64,000 bases of DNA. Source: Microglena sp. YARC (Eukaryota; Chlorophyta; Chlorophyceae; Chlamydomonadales; Chlamydomonadaceae). The notes beneath the pieces are model-generated. The model made no database searches, had not been told where the DNA came from, and was given only the letters and a program-made list of their open reading frames with translations. Each line of letters starts with the position of its first letter. Within the stretch, counting starts at the first letter, position 1. The stretch is from positions 14,869,779 through 14,933,778 of the forward strand of contig CM039466.1 of assembly GCA_022414725.1 (NCBI GenBank). The letters run 5' to 3'. Positions 10,187-20,929 of this stretch are shown one piece after another. A program made the translations under genes and the position numbers.

Positions 10187-13100
10187 ATGGATGACTTAGA
10201 TACCGAGCTCGCGAGGTTTGAAGCTGAGATCGCTGCTGTCGACCAGCAAGTGGCCGAGGAGCAGCAGGCATCTGCACAAACAGCGAAGCTACCTCCACCA
10301 AAGCTAGCACCACCATCAGCACCCCTTAAACTAGCCCCTCCCAAGCTTGCTCCCCCATCTGCCCCACCACCAAAACTTGCTCCCCCATCAGCCCCTCCGC
10401 CAAAACTGGCTCCACCCGCTGCACCACACCCCATGGGTCAGACGAACAATCAGGTCAGTGCTACCACTATCCAGGCTTCGAAATGTTGCAATGAAGTGCA
10501 AGGGTGTATGGCCCCAGGCATGCATGGGCATGCTCAAATGCAGTCGCATGGTGCACCCTGTTTGAGAGAGCTTTGGCATACGCCTGGTGCGCATGATGAT
10601 GTGCGGGGCAAGGGGGGTCTTTAAGGTTCTACTTGTAGAATGTAGCACAAGTGCTACATTCTTCACAGCTTATGGTTTTAACTGGAAGTGCCATGCATCA
10701 AAATTAAGCTATTCCAGTGCTGCATGTGCTTCATTACAAGTGTTCAGTGTCTATTGGAGTGATGGTTTATATTTTGTCAGTCATTGATTGGGGCGTTTGG
10801 CTAAATGGGAAGGTTAAGTTGAGTTTGAGGACTGAGGTGGAAAAGTGTCAGTATTCAGTACTAAATGGTCATTACTATTATTTTTATTATTATTACTATC
10901 ATTATCATCAGCATCATTCAGTACTTAATGTTCAATGTCATTATTATTATGATGATGATGATGATGATGATTATTATTATTTTTATTTATATTATTATTA
11001 TTATTACTATTATCATGAGCATTATTCAGTACTTAATGAACAATTTTCTGTCTTTTTGTCCCATGGTGGTTGACTGATTTGGCTTCGGCCGAGGTTGAGG
11101 AAGAAGGTGAATAGTGATGATAACGCCTGGTGGGGCGTGGTATTAAGGGAGCCCCGTCTTACGGAGGTAGGGAACGGGCTGCTACTCTACCTGGACAAAG
11201 CTACCATGGCTGTTGACAGCGACCGCAAACACAAAATCGCACCTGTGAGGATTCGAACCCGGCAACTTCTTCGTTCTTTCTAGGAGCTCAACCATTTAGC
11301 CATGTGTCGGAACGGGGGTTGTGCATAGCGACATGTAACATCCCGTGATTAAAGTTCAATATTATGTAATTTTGACCAATTTAGTGAGTCGGTGCAACCC
11401 CAGTTTGACGCACTGCCCCCCGACCCCCCCCGGGGCTCTGCGCTTCCCACTCTGCCCTATACCGTGCTACGCCACAATCCTGAAATCAGGCGTCGCAACT
11501 TTTGCTACATGATTGGACGTACGGAAAGCTGAAGTGCAAAACACTGTGGAGGAGAGGGCTGGAGGTAATGGGGAGGTTCAGTTTTGGATGATGGTGGAGG
11601 TACATGGGCATCCCAGTAGGGTAAGTCTAAGGATGATCAGGGGATGAGGGTGAAGTGGGGTGAGTTGACTCAGGGGGCCTAAATGCATGGGTTGTTGCGT
11701 CCTCGGTGTAGAATGGACCTGTAGAAATCTAACTCTGTTGCATAGCCTCCCCAAGGGCCGCCACACTGCGTACAAGATATATGTATATATATTTAGATAG
11801 CAGGTTGCAAGCAAGATAGGTCGTGGGTGGGCCTAACTGCATGCTTGTTGATTATTCTGTTTATGTCTTACTTTATTATTATTGGTTTTATTTGATTTTC
11901 TAACTACATGTTTGTTGATTTTTATGTTTATGTCTTATTTTATCATTATTATTATCGGTTGGATGTTAATTTTTATTTTTACATGATTGCTGATTTCTCT
12001 TTTCGAACAACCCAACCTAGATACCTAGATACCTAGTATTTACTGCGTTGAAACAAGCTTTAGGGTATCCCCTCCACTCCACCCGCCCCCCTGACCCCCA
12101 CCAGCCCCGCCACCCGCCACCCCCTAGCCCCACCCACCCCCCGCCCCCTCGCCCAACCACCCCTCCGCCCTGCCCCACCCACCCACCGCTCCCTCGCCCC
12201 ATCACCCCACCACCCCGCCCCACACGCCCCACCCACCCACACCCACCACCCCACCCACCCGCCGCCCCCTCGCCCACCTAAACCAAGCCCGCTCCGCAGC
12301 ATCCGGGAGGGGTTTGTCAACTCATCCTTAAAATAAGATTGGCAAAGAAAGAAAAGAAAAAGAAAAGGCATGACTGTCAGCACTAATTCCATTTATCTAT
12401 TTATGTAATAAAAGACATTGTGGAGCTCGTTGAAATGTTGAAGGTGCAGGGTCCTAATCCTTACGGGTGCGCTTTAGTGTCCATGGTTGCTGTCAACCGC
12501 CATGGTAGCTTTGTCCAGGTAAAGTCGCAGCTCGTTCCCTACCGCTGTAAGTCGGGGCTCCTTTAATACCACGCCCTACCAGGCGTTATCATTACTTAAT
12601 AAAACGCCTGCTTGTGACCTCAATCGAAAGAAAAGCTATTTACCATGCATCCACTTAATAAAAAGCCTGCTTGTGACCTCATGCCATGTTTCCTCACTTG
12701 TATCTCCGCCGTCTCTCCGTGCCTCCGTCCAGGCGTTCAAACGATCCTGGGCACCACCGCACTCAAACATTTGGCTCACAGTTGGAGTGCGCAACAGGGT
12801 ACTTCCATGGACCAAATTGGCCAGCGCTTTAACGCACTTGAAAACAAAAACACTGCGCTTTGTAGAGCAAAAAGCGCTAAACATTGCTTGCTGCGCCCAC
12901 TGGGGGTTGCAAAAAACTGCGCGAAACGCGCTGTGGGGCTCAAAAAAGCAGCGCGCAAAAGCGCGCTCTTGGAAGTACCCTGGTGCGCATGTCTAGAGTT
13001 AAAGCATGCATGTGACTTCACAACATTCGGGAGGGGTCTTTCAACTAATCCTCAAAATTAGATAGGCAATATTGAAAGGAAGAAAGAAAAAGCAATTTAC

Positions 13101-16100
13101 CATGTAATAAAAGCCTGCTTGTGACCTCATGCCATGTTTCCACAAATGTCATCTAACCTTGCTGAAACTTCGTCTTGAATGCAGTTTCAAAATGGTGGCG
13201 CTGAACTTCCACCCTCTGCCTTCCCTCCTCAAAGCATCCTGAACCAGTCGCAACAATTCCAACCTCAACAGCAATTTTATGGCCAAGGTGAGTGATATTG
13301 TGGGGTCCGCCTGTTTTATGGCCAAGGTGAGTGATATTGTGGGGTCCGCCTGTTTTATGGCCAAGGTGAGTGATATTGTGGGGTCCGCCTGTTTTATGGC
13401 CAAGGTGAGTGATATTGTGGGGTCCGCCTGTTTTATGGCCAAGGTGAGTGATTTTGGGGGGTCCGCCTGTTTTATGGCCAAGGTGAGTGATATTGTGGGG
13501 TCCGCCTGTTTCATGGCCAAGGTGAGTGATATTGTGGGGTCCGCCTGTTTTATGGCCAAGGTGAGTGATATTGTGGGGTCCGCCTGTTTTATGGCCAAGG
13601 TGAGTGATATTGTGGGGTCCGCCTGTTTTATGGCCAAGGTGAGTGATATTGTGGGGTCCGCCTGTTTTATGGCCAAGGTGAGTGATGTTGTGGGGTCCGC
13701 CTGTTTTATGGCCAAGGTGAGTGATATTGTGGGGTCCGCCTGTTTTATGGCCAAGGTGAGTGATATTGTGGGGTCCGCCTGTTTTGGTCTACCCTCCACC
13801 CCTTTCCTACTGTGACTAGTCAAGGTTACCACCACCACCCACCGCCCACATCCACCACCCACCACCACCCACCCCATCACCACCACTACCACCACCACCC
13901 ACCATCACCCACCCCAAGGTGAGTAATATTGTGTGCCCCACCTGTTTTAGCTTACCCTTCACCCTTACCTACTGTGACTCGTCATGGTTACCACCACACA
14001 CCACACACCACACACCACACACCACTACCCACCATCACCCACCCCATGGTGAGTGATATTGTGTGCCCCTCTTGTTTTGGTCTACCCGCCACCCTTTGCT
14101 ACTGTGACTTGTCAAGGTTACCACCACCACCCACCACCACCACCCACCACCACCATCACTCACTCCAAGGTGAGTGACTTTGTGGGCCCCACATGTTTTG
14201 GTCTACGCTCCATGTTCACTGATGTGTTGTGGTAACATTTTTCCTGGTTCCTCCTGGGCTGATGTGATGTGATGTGACATTTTTCTGGTTCCCTACTGGA
14301 CTCCAAATGTGTCCTGACCTTGGCCACCAATATTTGAATTGTAATTATTTGAATTATTACCCAAGAGCATATGCTGTGCAGTGTGCACCCAAATGCAGAG
14401 ATGCACTCATGCATGTATTCCATCTCTGCTTCATTCACTCTGGCCATGAGCCCAAATGACGAACCCAAATACATGTACGTACGCATGCATGCATGTATTC
14501 CATCACTGATGCATTCACCACACCGTGCACCCAAATGCAGGTATGTTTGCAAGAGCAGCCATGCATCCCATGGCGGGCATGGGCATGTATGGCATGAGCC
14601 CTAGCACCCAAATGCAGACATGTACGCATGCATGTATTCCATCACTGATTCATTCACCCACACCATGCACCCAAATGCAGACATATACGCATGCATGTAT
14701 TCCATCACTGATTCATTCGCACACACCGTGCACCCAAATGCAGATAAGTATGAATGCATGTATTCCATCACTGATTCATTCACTCTGGCCATGCACCCAA
14801 ATGCAGATATGTTCGCAGCCGGCATGGATCCCATGACAGCTATGGGCATGGGCATGTATGGCATGGACCCTAGCACCCAAATGCAGACATGTACTCATGC
14901 ATGTATTCCATCACTGATTCATTCACCCACACCGTGCAGATATGTTCGCAGCCGGCATGGATCCCATGACGGCGATGGGTATGGGCATGGGCATGTATGG
15001 CATGGACCCTAGCACCATGGGGATGAACCCTAATGCGATGGGCATGAACCCTAATGGAATGGGCATGAATCCAAATGGAATGGGCATGAACCCTAACGGA
15101 ATGAGCATGAACCCTAATGCTATGGGTATGAATTCAAATGCGATGGGCATGGCTAGCACCTCTGCAGTAGCACCACCAGCACCACCACCAGCACCCCAGG
15201 GCGGCATCCTGGCCCAGATGAAGGCCTCGGCAGGGGGGGAGGGGCAGAAGGCTTCGGAGGGGGCAGAAGGGGAGAAGAAGAAGCTGGGTGTGCTGCGTGA
15301 GGCGGCAGGAAAACGCTGGAGGGACTCAACGCTAGATGAATGGCCGGAGAATGACTTCCGAATCTTCGTGGGCGATATGGGCAATGAGGTGACGGATGAC
15401 AACCTGGCGAAGGCGTTCAACAAGTACGAGTCATTTGCCAAGGCCAAGGTAAGTGGGTGATATGGGTGATATAAGGTCGTGGGCACTATGGGCAATGAGG
15501 TGGCAGATGACAACCTGGCGAAGGCGTTCAACCAGTGTGAGACGTTTGCCAAGGCCAAGGTAAGTGGGTGGTATGGGTGATGTAAGGTCGTGGGCGATAT
15601 GGGCAATGATGTGACGGATGATAACCTGACAAAGGCGTTCAACAAGTACAAGTTGTTTGCCAAGGCCAAGGTAAGCCTGTTTGGTGGGCCTATGTGTGGT
15701 GGGGCCTGTGTGTGTGTATGTATTTTTACAGTCCAGGGGTAGCCAAATAGGCTACAGGGACCTGCCACGCTTTTCCAGAAGGAAAGGCTGGATAAATGCA
15801 AGCTCTGGTGAACTGAACCCCAACAAATCGTTAACAACGGGGGCCCGGCTTTGGCTTCGTCAGCTTCACACGAACCCTGACATGGCGCTCACCCTGGCCT
15901 GGCCCTGACTGTGCCCACCTCTGTTGCAGGTTGTGCGGGACAAGTGAACTAACAAGAGTAAGGGCTTTGGCTTTGTCAGCTTCACCCTGACCCTGACATA
16001 GCCCTGACCCTGACCTGACCCTGACTGTGCCCAGCTCTGTTTCAGATTGTGTGGGACAACCCTTCACCCTGACCCGACCCTGACATAGCCCTCACCCTGA

Positions 16101-17675
16101 CCTGACCCTGACTGTGCCCAGCTCTGTTTCAGATTGTGTGGGACAACCCTTCACCCTGACCCGACCCTGACATAGCCCTCACCCTGACCTGACCCTGACT
16201 GTGCCCAGCTCTGTTTCAGATTGTGTGGGACAACCCTTCACCCTGACCCGACCCTGACATAGCCCTCACCCTGACCTGACCCTGACTGTGCCCAGCTCTG
16301 TTTCAGATTGTGTGGGACAACCCTTCACCCTGACCCGACCCTGACATAGCCCTCACCCTGACCTGACCCTGACTGTGCCCAGCTCTGTTTCAGATTGTGT
16401 GGGACAACCCTTCACCCTGACCCGACCCTGACATAGCCCTCACCCTGACCTGACCCTGACTGTGCCCAGCTCTGTTTCAGATTGTGTGGGACAACCCTTC
16501 ACCCTGACCCGACCCTGACATAGCCCTCACCCTGACCTGACCCTGACTGTGCCCAGCTCTGTTTCAGATTGTGTGGGACAACCCTTCACCCTGACCCGAC
16601 CCTGACATAGCCCTCACCCTGACCTGACCCTGACTGTGCCCAGCTCTGTTTCAGATTGTGTGGGACAACCCTTCACCCTGACCCGACCCTGACATAGCCC
16701 TCACCCTGACCTGACCCTGACTGTGCCCAGCTCTGTTTCAGATTGTGTGGGACAACCCTTCACCCTGACCCGACCCTGACATAGCCCTCACCCTGACCTG
16801 ACCCTGACTGTGCCCAGCTCTGTTTCAGATTGTGTGGGACAACCCTTCACCCTGACCCGACCCTGACATAGCCCTCACCCTGACCTGACCCTGACTGTGC
16901 CCAGCTCTGTTTCAGATTGTGTGGGACAACCCTTCACCCTGACCCGACCCTGACATAGCCCTCACCCTGACCTGACCCTGACTGTGCCCAGCTCTATTTC
17001 AGATTGTGTGGGACAACCCTTCACCCTGACCCGACCCTGACATAGCCCTCACCCTGACCTGACCCTGACTGTGCCCAGCTCTGTTTCAGATTGTGTGGGA
17101 CAACCCTTCACCCTGAACCGACCCTGACCTGACCCTGACCACTGTTGCAGATCGTACGGGACAAGCGAACTAACAAGAGTAAGGGCTTAGGCTTTGTCAG
17201 CTTCTTTCTGACCCTGACTGTTCCCACCTTAGTTGCAGGTTGTGCGTGACAAGCAAACTAACAAGAGCAAGGGCTTTGGCGTTGTCAGCTTCACCCTGAC
17301 CTGAATCTCTTGCCTTTTAAAAGAATGCCTTAAACCCGGCCTTACAAATGTTTTTTTGTTTTTATATACCATACTTTTAATAATAGTAGACAAGCAGCTA
17401 CTGCCTTTGCCTTGCCTTTGCCTTGACCCTGACCCTGACTGTGCCCACTAATGTTGCAGATTGTACGGGATAAGCGGACTAACAAGAGCAAGGGCTTTGG
17501 CTTTGTCAGCTTCACGGATAGCAATGACTTTGCAAAAGCCTTGCGCGAGATGCAGGGCAAGTACATCGGTAACCGCCCTTGCAAGCTGACTAAATCGTCG
17601 TGGGATGATCGGAAACCAGAATTCAAAAAGAAAACAGGCGGCGGCTCAAGCAAGAAGGGCAAGCATTTGTGGTAG
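10187..17675 (+). CDS. RBM42: RBM42, RNA-binding motif protein 42 (four exons, 364 aa)
   Basis: Product: a single-RRM RNA-binding protein; in animals it associates with splicing and mRNA-binding factors. Exons: 10187-10453, 13185-13287, 14940-15448 and 17460-17675; all introns are GT-AG and the phases agree (0, 1, 0), giving 364 codons plus TAG. The N-terminus (MDDLDTELARFEAEIAAVDQ) is helical and is followed by a Pro/Ala/Lys region with four KLAPPSAP-type repeats. Exon 3 begins with Met/Gly/Asn-rich repeats (MGMNPNG) and ends with the first half of the RRM (RNP2 IFVGDM; EVTDDNLAKAF). Exon 4 has RNP1 KGFGFVSF, REMQGKYIGNRPCKL and a basic tail KKKTGGGSSKKGKHLW. The exon after the AAGKRWRDSTL motif is typical of RBM42. 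Only the splice sites listed keep the frame open; many decoys flank them. Confidence 0.9.
10860..11040. repeat. TTA/ATG trinucleotide-rich tract in RBM42 intron 1
   Basis: TTATTATT and ATGATG runs are separated by three copies of 'attcagtacttaatg'. Met/Ile/Tyr-rich open frames are artefacts. Confidence 0.9.
11094..11320 (-). mobile_element. tRNA-derived SINE, minus-strand copy
   Basis: Shares 'taacgcctggtggggcgtgg', 'gggagccccgtcttac', 'ctggacaaagctaccatgg' and 'gttgacagcgaccgc' with the copies at 12430-12600 and 46048-46235. At its right end it has 'gaggattcgaaccc', the complement of an RNA polymerase III B box, and 'ccatttagccat', so the head is tRNA-like. Confidence 0.65.
11370..11535 (+). 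repeat. Dispersed repeat (family G)
   Basis: Contains 'gcactgccccccgac', 'ctctgccctata', 'cgccacaatcctga' and 'catcaggc..gcaacttttg'. Related copies: 25310-25500 (plus) and 27050-27260 (minus). About 165-210 bp; class unknown, no tRNA head seen. Confidence 0.65.
12055..12290. repeat. CCCACCC low-complexity tract
   Basis: A Pro/His/Thr-coding C-rich stretch in RBM42 intron 1 with no exon signature. Confidence 0.85.
12430..12600 (+). mobile_element. tRNA-derived SINE, plus-strand copy (tail part)
   Basis: Same tail words as the other SINE copies ('gctgtcaaccgccatggtag', 'taccacgccctaccaggcgt'). The tRNA-like head is worn; 'gtgcagggtcctaatcc' is the B-box region. Confidence 0.6.
12604..13145. 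repeat. Segment bounded by direct repeats
   Basis: 'taataaaaagcctgcttgtg' plus 'acctcatgccatgtttcc' occurs at 12655-12690 and again at 13105-13145, and a partial copy lies at 12600-12625. Between them is a segment with GCGCTTT/AAAGCGC inverted words (12825-12975). A related tail 'cattcgggaggggt' with an AAAGAAAG tract is at 12300-12370 and 13022-13090. An inserted element or a duplication; class unknown. Confidence 0.5.
13276..13790 (+). repeat. 39-bp array: 13 copies of the RBM42 exon 2 donor
   Basis: The unit 'ttttatggccaaggtgagtg' plus 'atattgtggggtccgcctg' is repeated 13 times with very few substitutions. Each unit has the end of exon 2 (TTTTATGGCCAAG) joined to the donor GTGAGT. The first copy is the real donor (13287|13288). 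Because 39 is a multiple of three, the array is open in a different frame as MAKVSDIVGSACF repeats; in the protein frame the sequence after any donor reads GTGAGTGA and stops. Confidence 0.95.
13795..14215 (+). repeat. Three copies of a His/Pro/Thr-coding CAC-rich segment with a donor
   Basis: Units at about 13790-13920, 13945-14050 and 14080-14172 share 'ggtctaccctcc', 'ctactgtgactagtcaaggt', CCACCA repeats and a GTGAGT. The first has an AG before TCAAGG; the other two have TCG or TTG there. They could be a duplicated small exon, but the phase does not fit a clean insertion between exons 2 and 3, so it is not included in the CDS. Confidence 0.6.
14370..14939 (+). repeat. Tandem copies of the RBM42 exon 3 acceptor and exon start
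   Basis: The word 'cacccaaatgcag' followed by a version of 'atatgttcgc' occurs about six times (near 14390, 14530, 14610, 14680, 14745, 14805, 14885), ahead of the real acceptor at 14939. Two copies (14540-14615 and 14808-14880) go further into the exon, repeating the GMDPMTAMGMGMYGMDPST coding stretch. Spacers contain 'catgtattccatcactgatt'. Confidence 0.85.
15449..15672 (+). repeat. Two further copies of the RBM42 exon 3 end plus donor
   Basis: After the real donor (15448|15449), segments ending near 15560 and 15671 repeat the last 80 or so bases of exon 3 (ATGGGCAATGAGGTG ... GCCAAGGCCAAG) followed by GTAAGT or GTAAGC. The third copy changes GAG to GAT in the VTDDNL region and YES to YKL. 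Period about 112 bp. Confidence 0.85.
15728..15850 (-). repeat. Dispersed repeat (family C), minus copy
   Basis: Contains 'tccaggggtagccaaatagg', 'gggacctgcc', 'gaactgaaccccaacaaatc' and 'acgggggcccggc'. See 20930-21085 for the plus-strand form. Confidence 0.6.
15905..17300 (+). repeat. 87-bp array of RBM42 exon 4 acceptors (13 copies plus three longer copies)
   Basis: 'gctctgtttcagattgtgtg' recurs every 87 bp from 16043 to 17087, giving 13 nearly identical units. Each holds a polypyrimidine-AG acceptor joined to a variant of the exon 4 start (ATTGTGTGGGACAA for ATTGTACGGGATAA). Flanking copies at 15930, 17151 and 17239 carry about 60 bases of exon (IVRDKRTNKSKGFGFVSF), the first with CGA changed to TGA. 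The real exon starts at 17460. In the array the frame closes after IVWDNPSP. Confidence 0.95.
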
Positions 17676-17989
17676 ACACAGTCTACCCGGCACCTCCCGC
17701 CGACCAAAGGGCGCCTACTCCCTCGTTTCGATTAGCCATAGCCATTCAGCGGATGATTTGGGTTCAAGATTTTTGAAGAACCCGGACTTCGTACATGAAA
17801 TCGAGAATTTGGCCTGGAATATGATAATTCTCGCGAGAATTCTCGATAATTGGCCTGAGATTCTGAGAACCAAGTCCGAAGCACAAAGTGTGCTTCCCAA
17901 ATCATCCCCCGAGTGGCTTTAAGGTTCTGCCGCATGACAGCTAATCCTCTCAATCTAGGTTTAGTGCAGGGAGACGTCCATAGAGATCG

Positions 17990-18100
17990 ATGACTGCCCT
18001 TGCAAGCTAACTAAATCGTCGTGGGATGACTGGAAAACAGAATTCAAAAAGAAAACAGGTGGCGGCTCAAGCTAGAAGGGCAAGCATGTGTGGTAGATGC
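17990..18100 (+). pseudogene. Partial duplicate of RBM42 exon 4 end
   Basis: From about 17992 the sequence repeats the end of exon 4 (PCKLTKSSWDD.K.EFKKKTGGGSS) down to the terminal TGTGGTAG, about 90 percent alike by eye, with one AAG changed to TAG. It lies about 400 bp after the real stop and has no acceptor or upstream exon body. A repeated UTR/exon segment rather than a gene. Confidence 0.7.
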
Positions 18101-18329
18101 TGTCTACCCGACAGGAAAACACATATTGGGCAGGGGGGGTGGAGTGTGGTATCACATCTGGCCCTTAAGAACCTCCAAGAATTCGAATTTGAATTGTTAC
18201 ATGTTTTGTAATTGAAATTGACATGGTTTCAAAGCGATGCTATTTAAATTTTAAATTATCTGTGTGACTCTCATCGCACTTGTTAATGAAATAAATAAAT
18301 AGTATCATACATATCTATTTGAATTTAAG

Positions 18330-19145
18330 ATTTATTATGAAGAGTTCGAAACATGCTCAACGAAGAAGGGCCAGCGGCCTGCCCCATTTTGATAGTAGTG
18401 ACATTGTGAGTTGATCCCATCATGAGGGAGGCAGAAACTCTGAACAACCATGAGTTATGATTGTAGGACACGTTCGTTACATAAGCAGGATCAGATTCGT
18501 TCTATAGCACAGTTTAGAATGGGTTCCCATTGGCTGAACACAGAAAGAATGAGGGTGGTGGATAGAGCACACATCCCTCGCTCAATGAGACACTGTCAAA
18601 TGTGTGGGTTCCAAAAAACTGAGGATGAAATGCATATGTTTGAGTGCCCTTTTTATAATGATATTCGCCTCCGCTACCAGAATCTGTTTACAGATATTTA
18701 TAGGCATGTCCATGAGGATACCGACTTAACCGTATGGAATGTGGAATTCTGCGATTCCACATTCAGAACCTTTATGAATGGAAATGGCACTAAGTCTTTT
18801 TGGAGCAACCTAGCCGACTATCTTTCTACTTGTAGAAGAGCAAGACAGGAAGCCCTGGACTGCTTAGTGGCACCGTAATTTATTATCCCTTTTTTTCTTC
18901 TTGAGACTTCTCATTTGTTAGCTTCTTACCTCCGCCACTGTAAGTGGTTGAGATCTGGGTCCTGCTCTAAGGGGTTTAATACCTACGCCACCAAAACGGT
19001 GGTTGGGAGTTTGGTTTGTTTGTCCTCGACACACCCCTGATGTAATGGGGTTTTTTGCTTTGTGGGTGCTTTTTCTTTTTGTTTAAAGCACAGAGTCTCA
19101 TACACCCTCGCGGTGTCAAGTAGACTTTAACATGTAATGTAATGT
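18330..19145 (+). mobile_element. 3' fragment of a non-LTR retrotransposon (LINE), with 3' UTR and TGTAA tail
   Basis: An open frame at 18450-18878 encodes about 140 residues with CQMCGFQKTEDEMHMFECPF, a C-x2-C...H-x4-C finger typical of the C-terminal end of LINE reverse transcriptases. There is an in-frame stop just upstream and no RT domain, so it is a 5'-truncated copy. About 240 bases after the stop the sequence ends in 'acatgtaatgtaatg', a short TGTAA tail. Similar tails occur at 38524-38551 and 38893-38967. Confidence 0.7.
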
Positions 19146-20214
19146 CACTGGCTCCTGGCTCGTACTGGCTCCTCCCTCCCCCAGAGTAGTGCTGCCTGAG
19201 AGTTAATTTTGAATTTGAATCGTTACATAGTTTTTCAGCCAACTCTGGAACTCTGTTCGCTGTCTTCCTACTCTCAGTGTGCATCCGATGGAAACCAAGA
19301 ACTTGAACTTGGTTACATAGTTTCAGCCAGCAAATTGGCTGCTCGCCGTCTTCAGCAGATGGAAAACCAAGGAGCATGCTATGCGGATTATACAGTGTAA
19401 AGACTTGCCTAGGTATTAGTGTTCAAATTGTCCTCTCACCCAACGCCTGACATTCATAGAATAAATTAATCATAGCTGTAATTGAATTGTGCATGGTTAG
19501 GGGTGCTCATAAGTAACCAGCCACGTGAGCATAAGTAACTAAACCGCTAGTTTATGGGCTTGGACTGCTCCCATCTCCTAGTCACTTATACCCCAGCATA
19601 AGAGCTTCCAGGTCTGGATGGGGAACCCTACATCTAGCTTGGTTTGAATTCTGCATGGTCTACCAGCCTGCAAGCGTCTTACCGTATGCAGGTGGAGTAA
19701 ACATGGGTAATATAAACACTCCTACACCGCACTCCGGAGTACAGAATGCAATCAGATGGATTCGTAGCTTTACCACATTAAATTATTGTCTGGTGTGGTG
19801 TGGGTCTACTTTTTCTAGCGAATCCCGTATTTACCTCAGCTGCAGGCTCAAGCTTCCTGTTGCGTCTCGGATTCAGAAGCATGATTGACAGCAAAGCAGT
19901 CGTCTGAATTGCTACTTTAATTTAGCACAAAAGCTAAATTGAGTACCTTCGAAAGGAATTGTCTACCATCGAAAACTGAAGCAAGGACCCTGGCCCGGGC
20001 TCCTGACCTCAGGGTTGTTCAGGACGCTGCGTCCTCAGTCGTCCGTTGACCTGAAGGAAGGGTCCGTTGCGTCGCTGGACGCAGGCTAAACAGTTGGTCT
20101 CGGGCAGGGGGGGGGGGGGGGGGGGGGGGGGGGCTCCTGAAGTGCCCTGGTGCCTACCCCCTCCTTACATGTACTTAGGGTAAATTAGATTGCCGTCCAT
20201 TATAATATTATAGA

Positions 20215-20305
20215 CAGGCCATAGAAACGATTGTTTGGGGTTCAGTTTATCAGTGCTTTTTTATGGTTGGACAAGTCCCTTAATCCTATTTGGTCTACCC
20301 CTCAC
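20215..20305 (+). repeat. Dispersed repeat (family C), short copy
   Basis: 'aacgattgtttggggttcag' and 'ggacaagtcccttaatccta' with 'tttggtctacccct'. A poly-G run lies just before at 20107-20132 and another at 20651-20667. The remaining 19.4-21.7 kb stretch has no gene that I can support. Confidence 0.6.
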
Positions 20306-20929
20306 GACCCTCAGGGCCTAGATTGTAATAATGAAGTAACATGAGTTCGATCTCAGGGCTCGCTGCCTCGTTCTCGTCTCCTAAGTGCGCCAACTCTTTG
20401 TCGGAGTGGCAACTCAATTCGAACTGAATCCTCGGTGCCGCTGGTTTATATAGGGAGAGCCACCTCATGGGGTGGAATACCTCTGACAACTTAAAAAAAG
20501 GGCAACTACCAGTCAGTAGAAGAGCTCCAGCACCCAGTTGTACCCCAACAAATCTACAATGTATGTGGAACTGAGCGATTTCTAAATAACTAAGTGGCAA
20601 AAATGTTGTAACAACCCTCGATGCGAAAAGCCTTATTGTGAGAAAAGGCCGGGGGGGGGGGGGGGGCATGAGCTAGCTAGCTAATTACATTCGTTAATGC
20701 TGGCTCGCTCTCAGACCAAGTATTTAAATTGTTTGCTTAGTTTGCTCCCTGGTTTCTGTGATAATAATGGGGGAAGACGCTGAGCAGCCAAGAGTTTGCT
20801 GAAAACTATGTAACAATCCAATCCAACCCGAGGTTGCCAGATACCCGGCCAGTCAACATGACCAACTCTAACAACACAGTATATGTAATATATTATTATA
20901 GTAAATACGGTAATGTAGAATTACATCAT

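Noticed and set aside
13149..13898. 249-codon minus-strand frame with KQADPTISLTLAI repeats
   Set aside because: Reverse shadow of the 39-bp donor array of RBM42; the repeat length divisible by three keeps all frames open.
13795..14215. A real, tandemly triplicated RBM42 exon coding His/Pro
   Set aside because: Phase does not fit between exons 2 and 3, which join directly in frame; two of three copies lack AG at the start. Kept only as a repeat.
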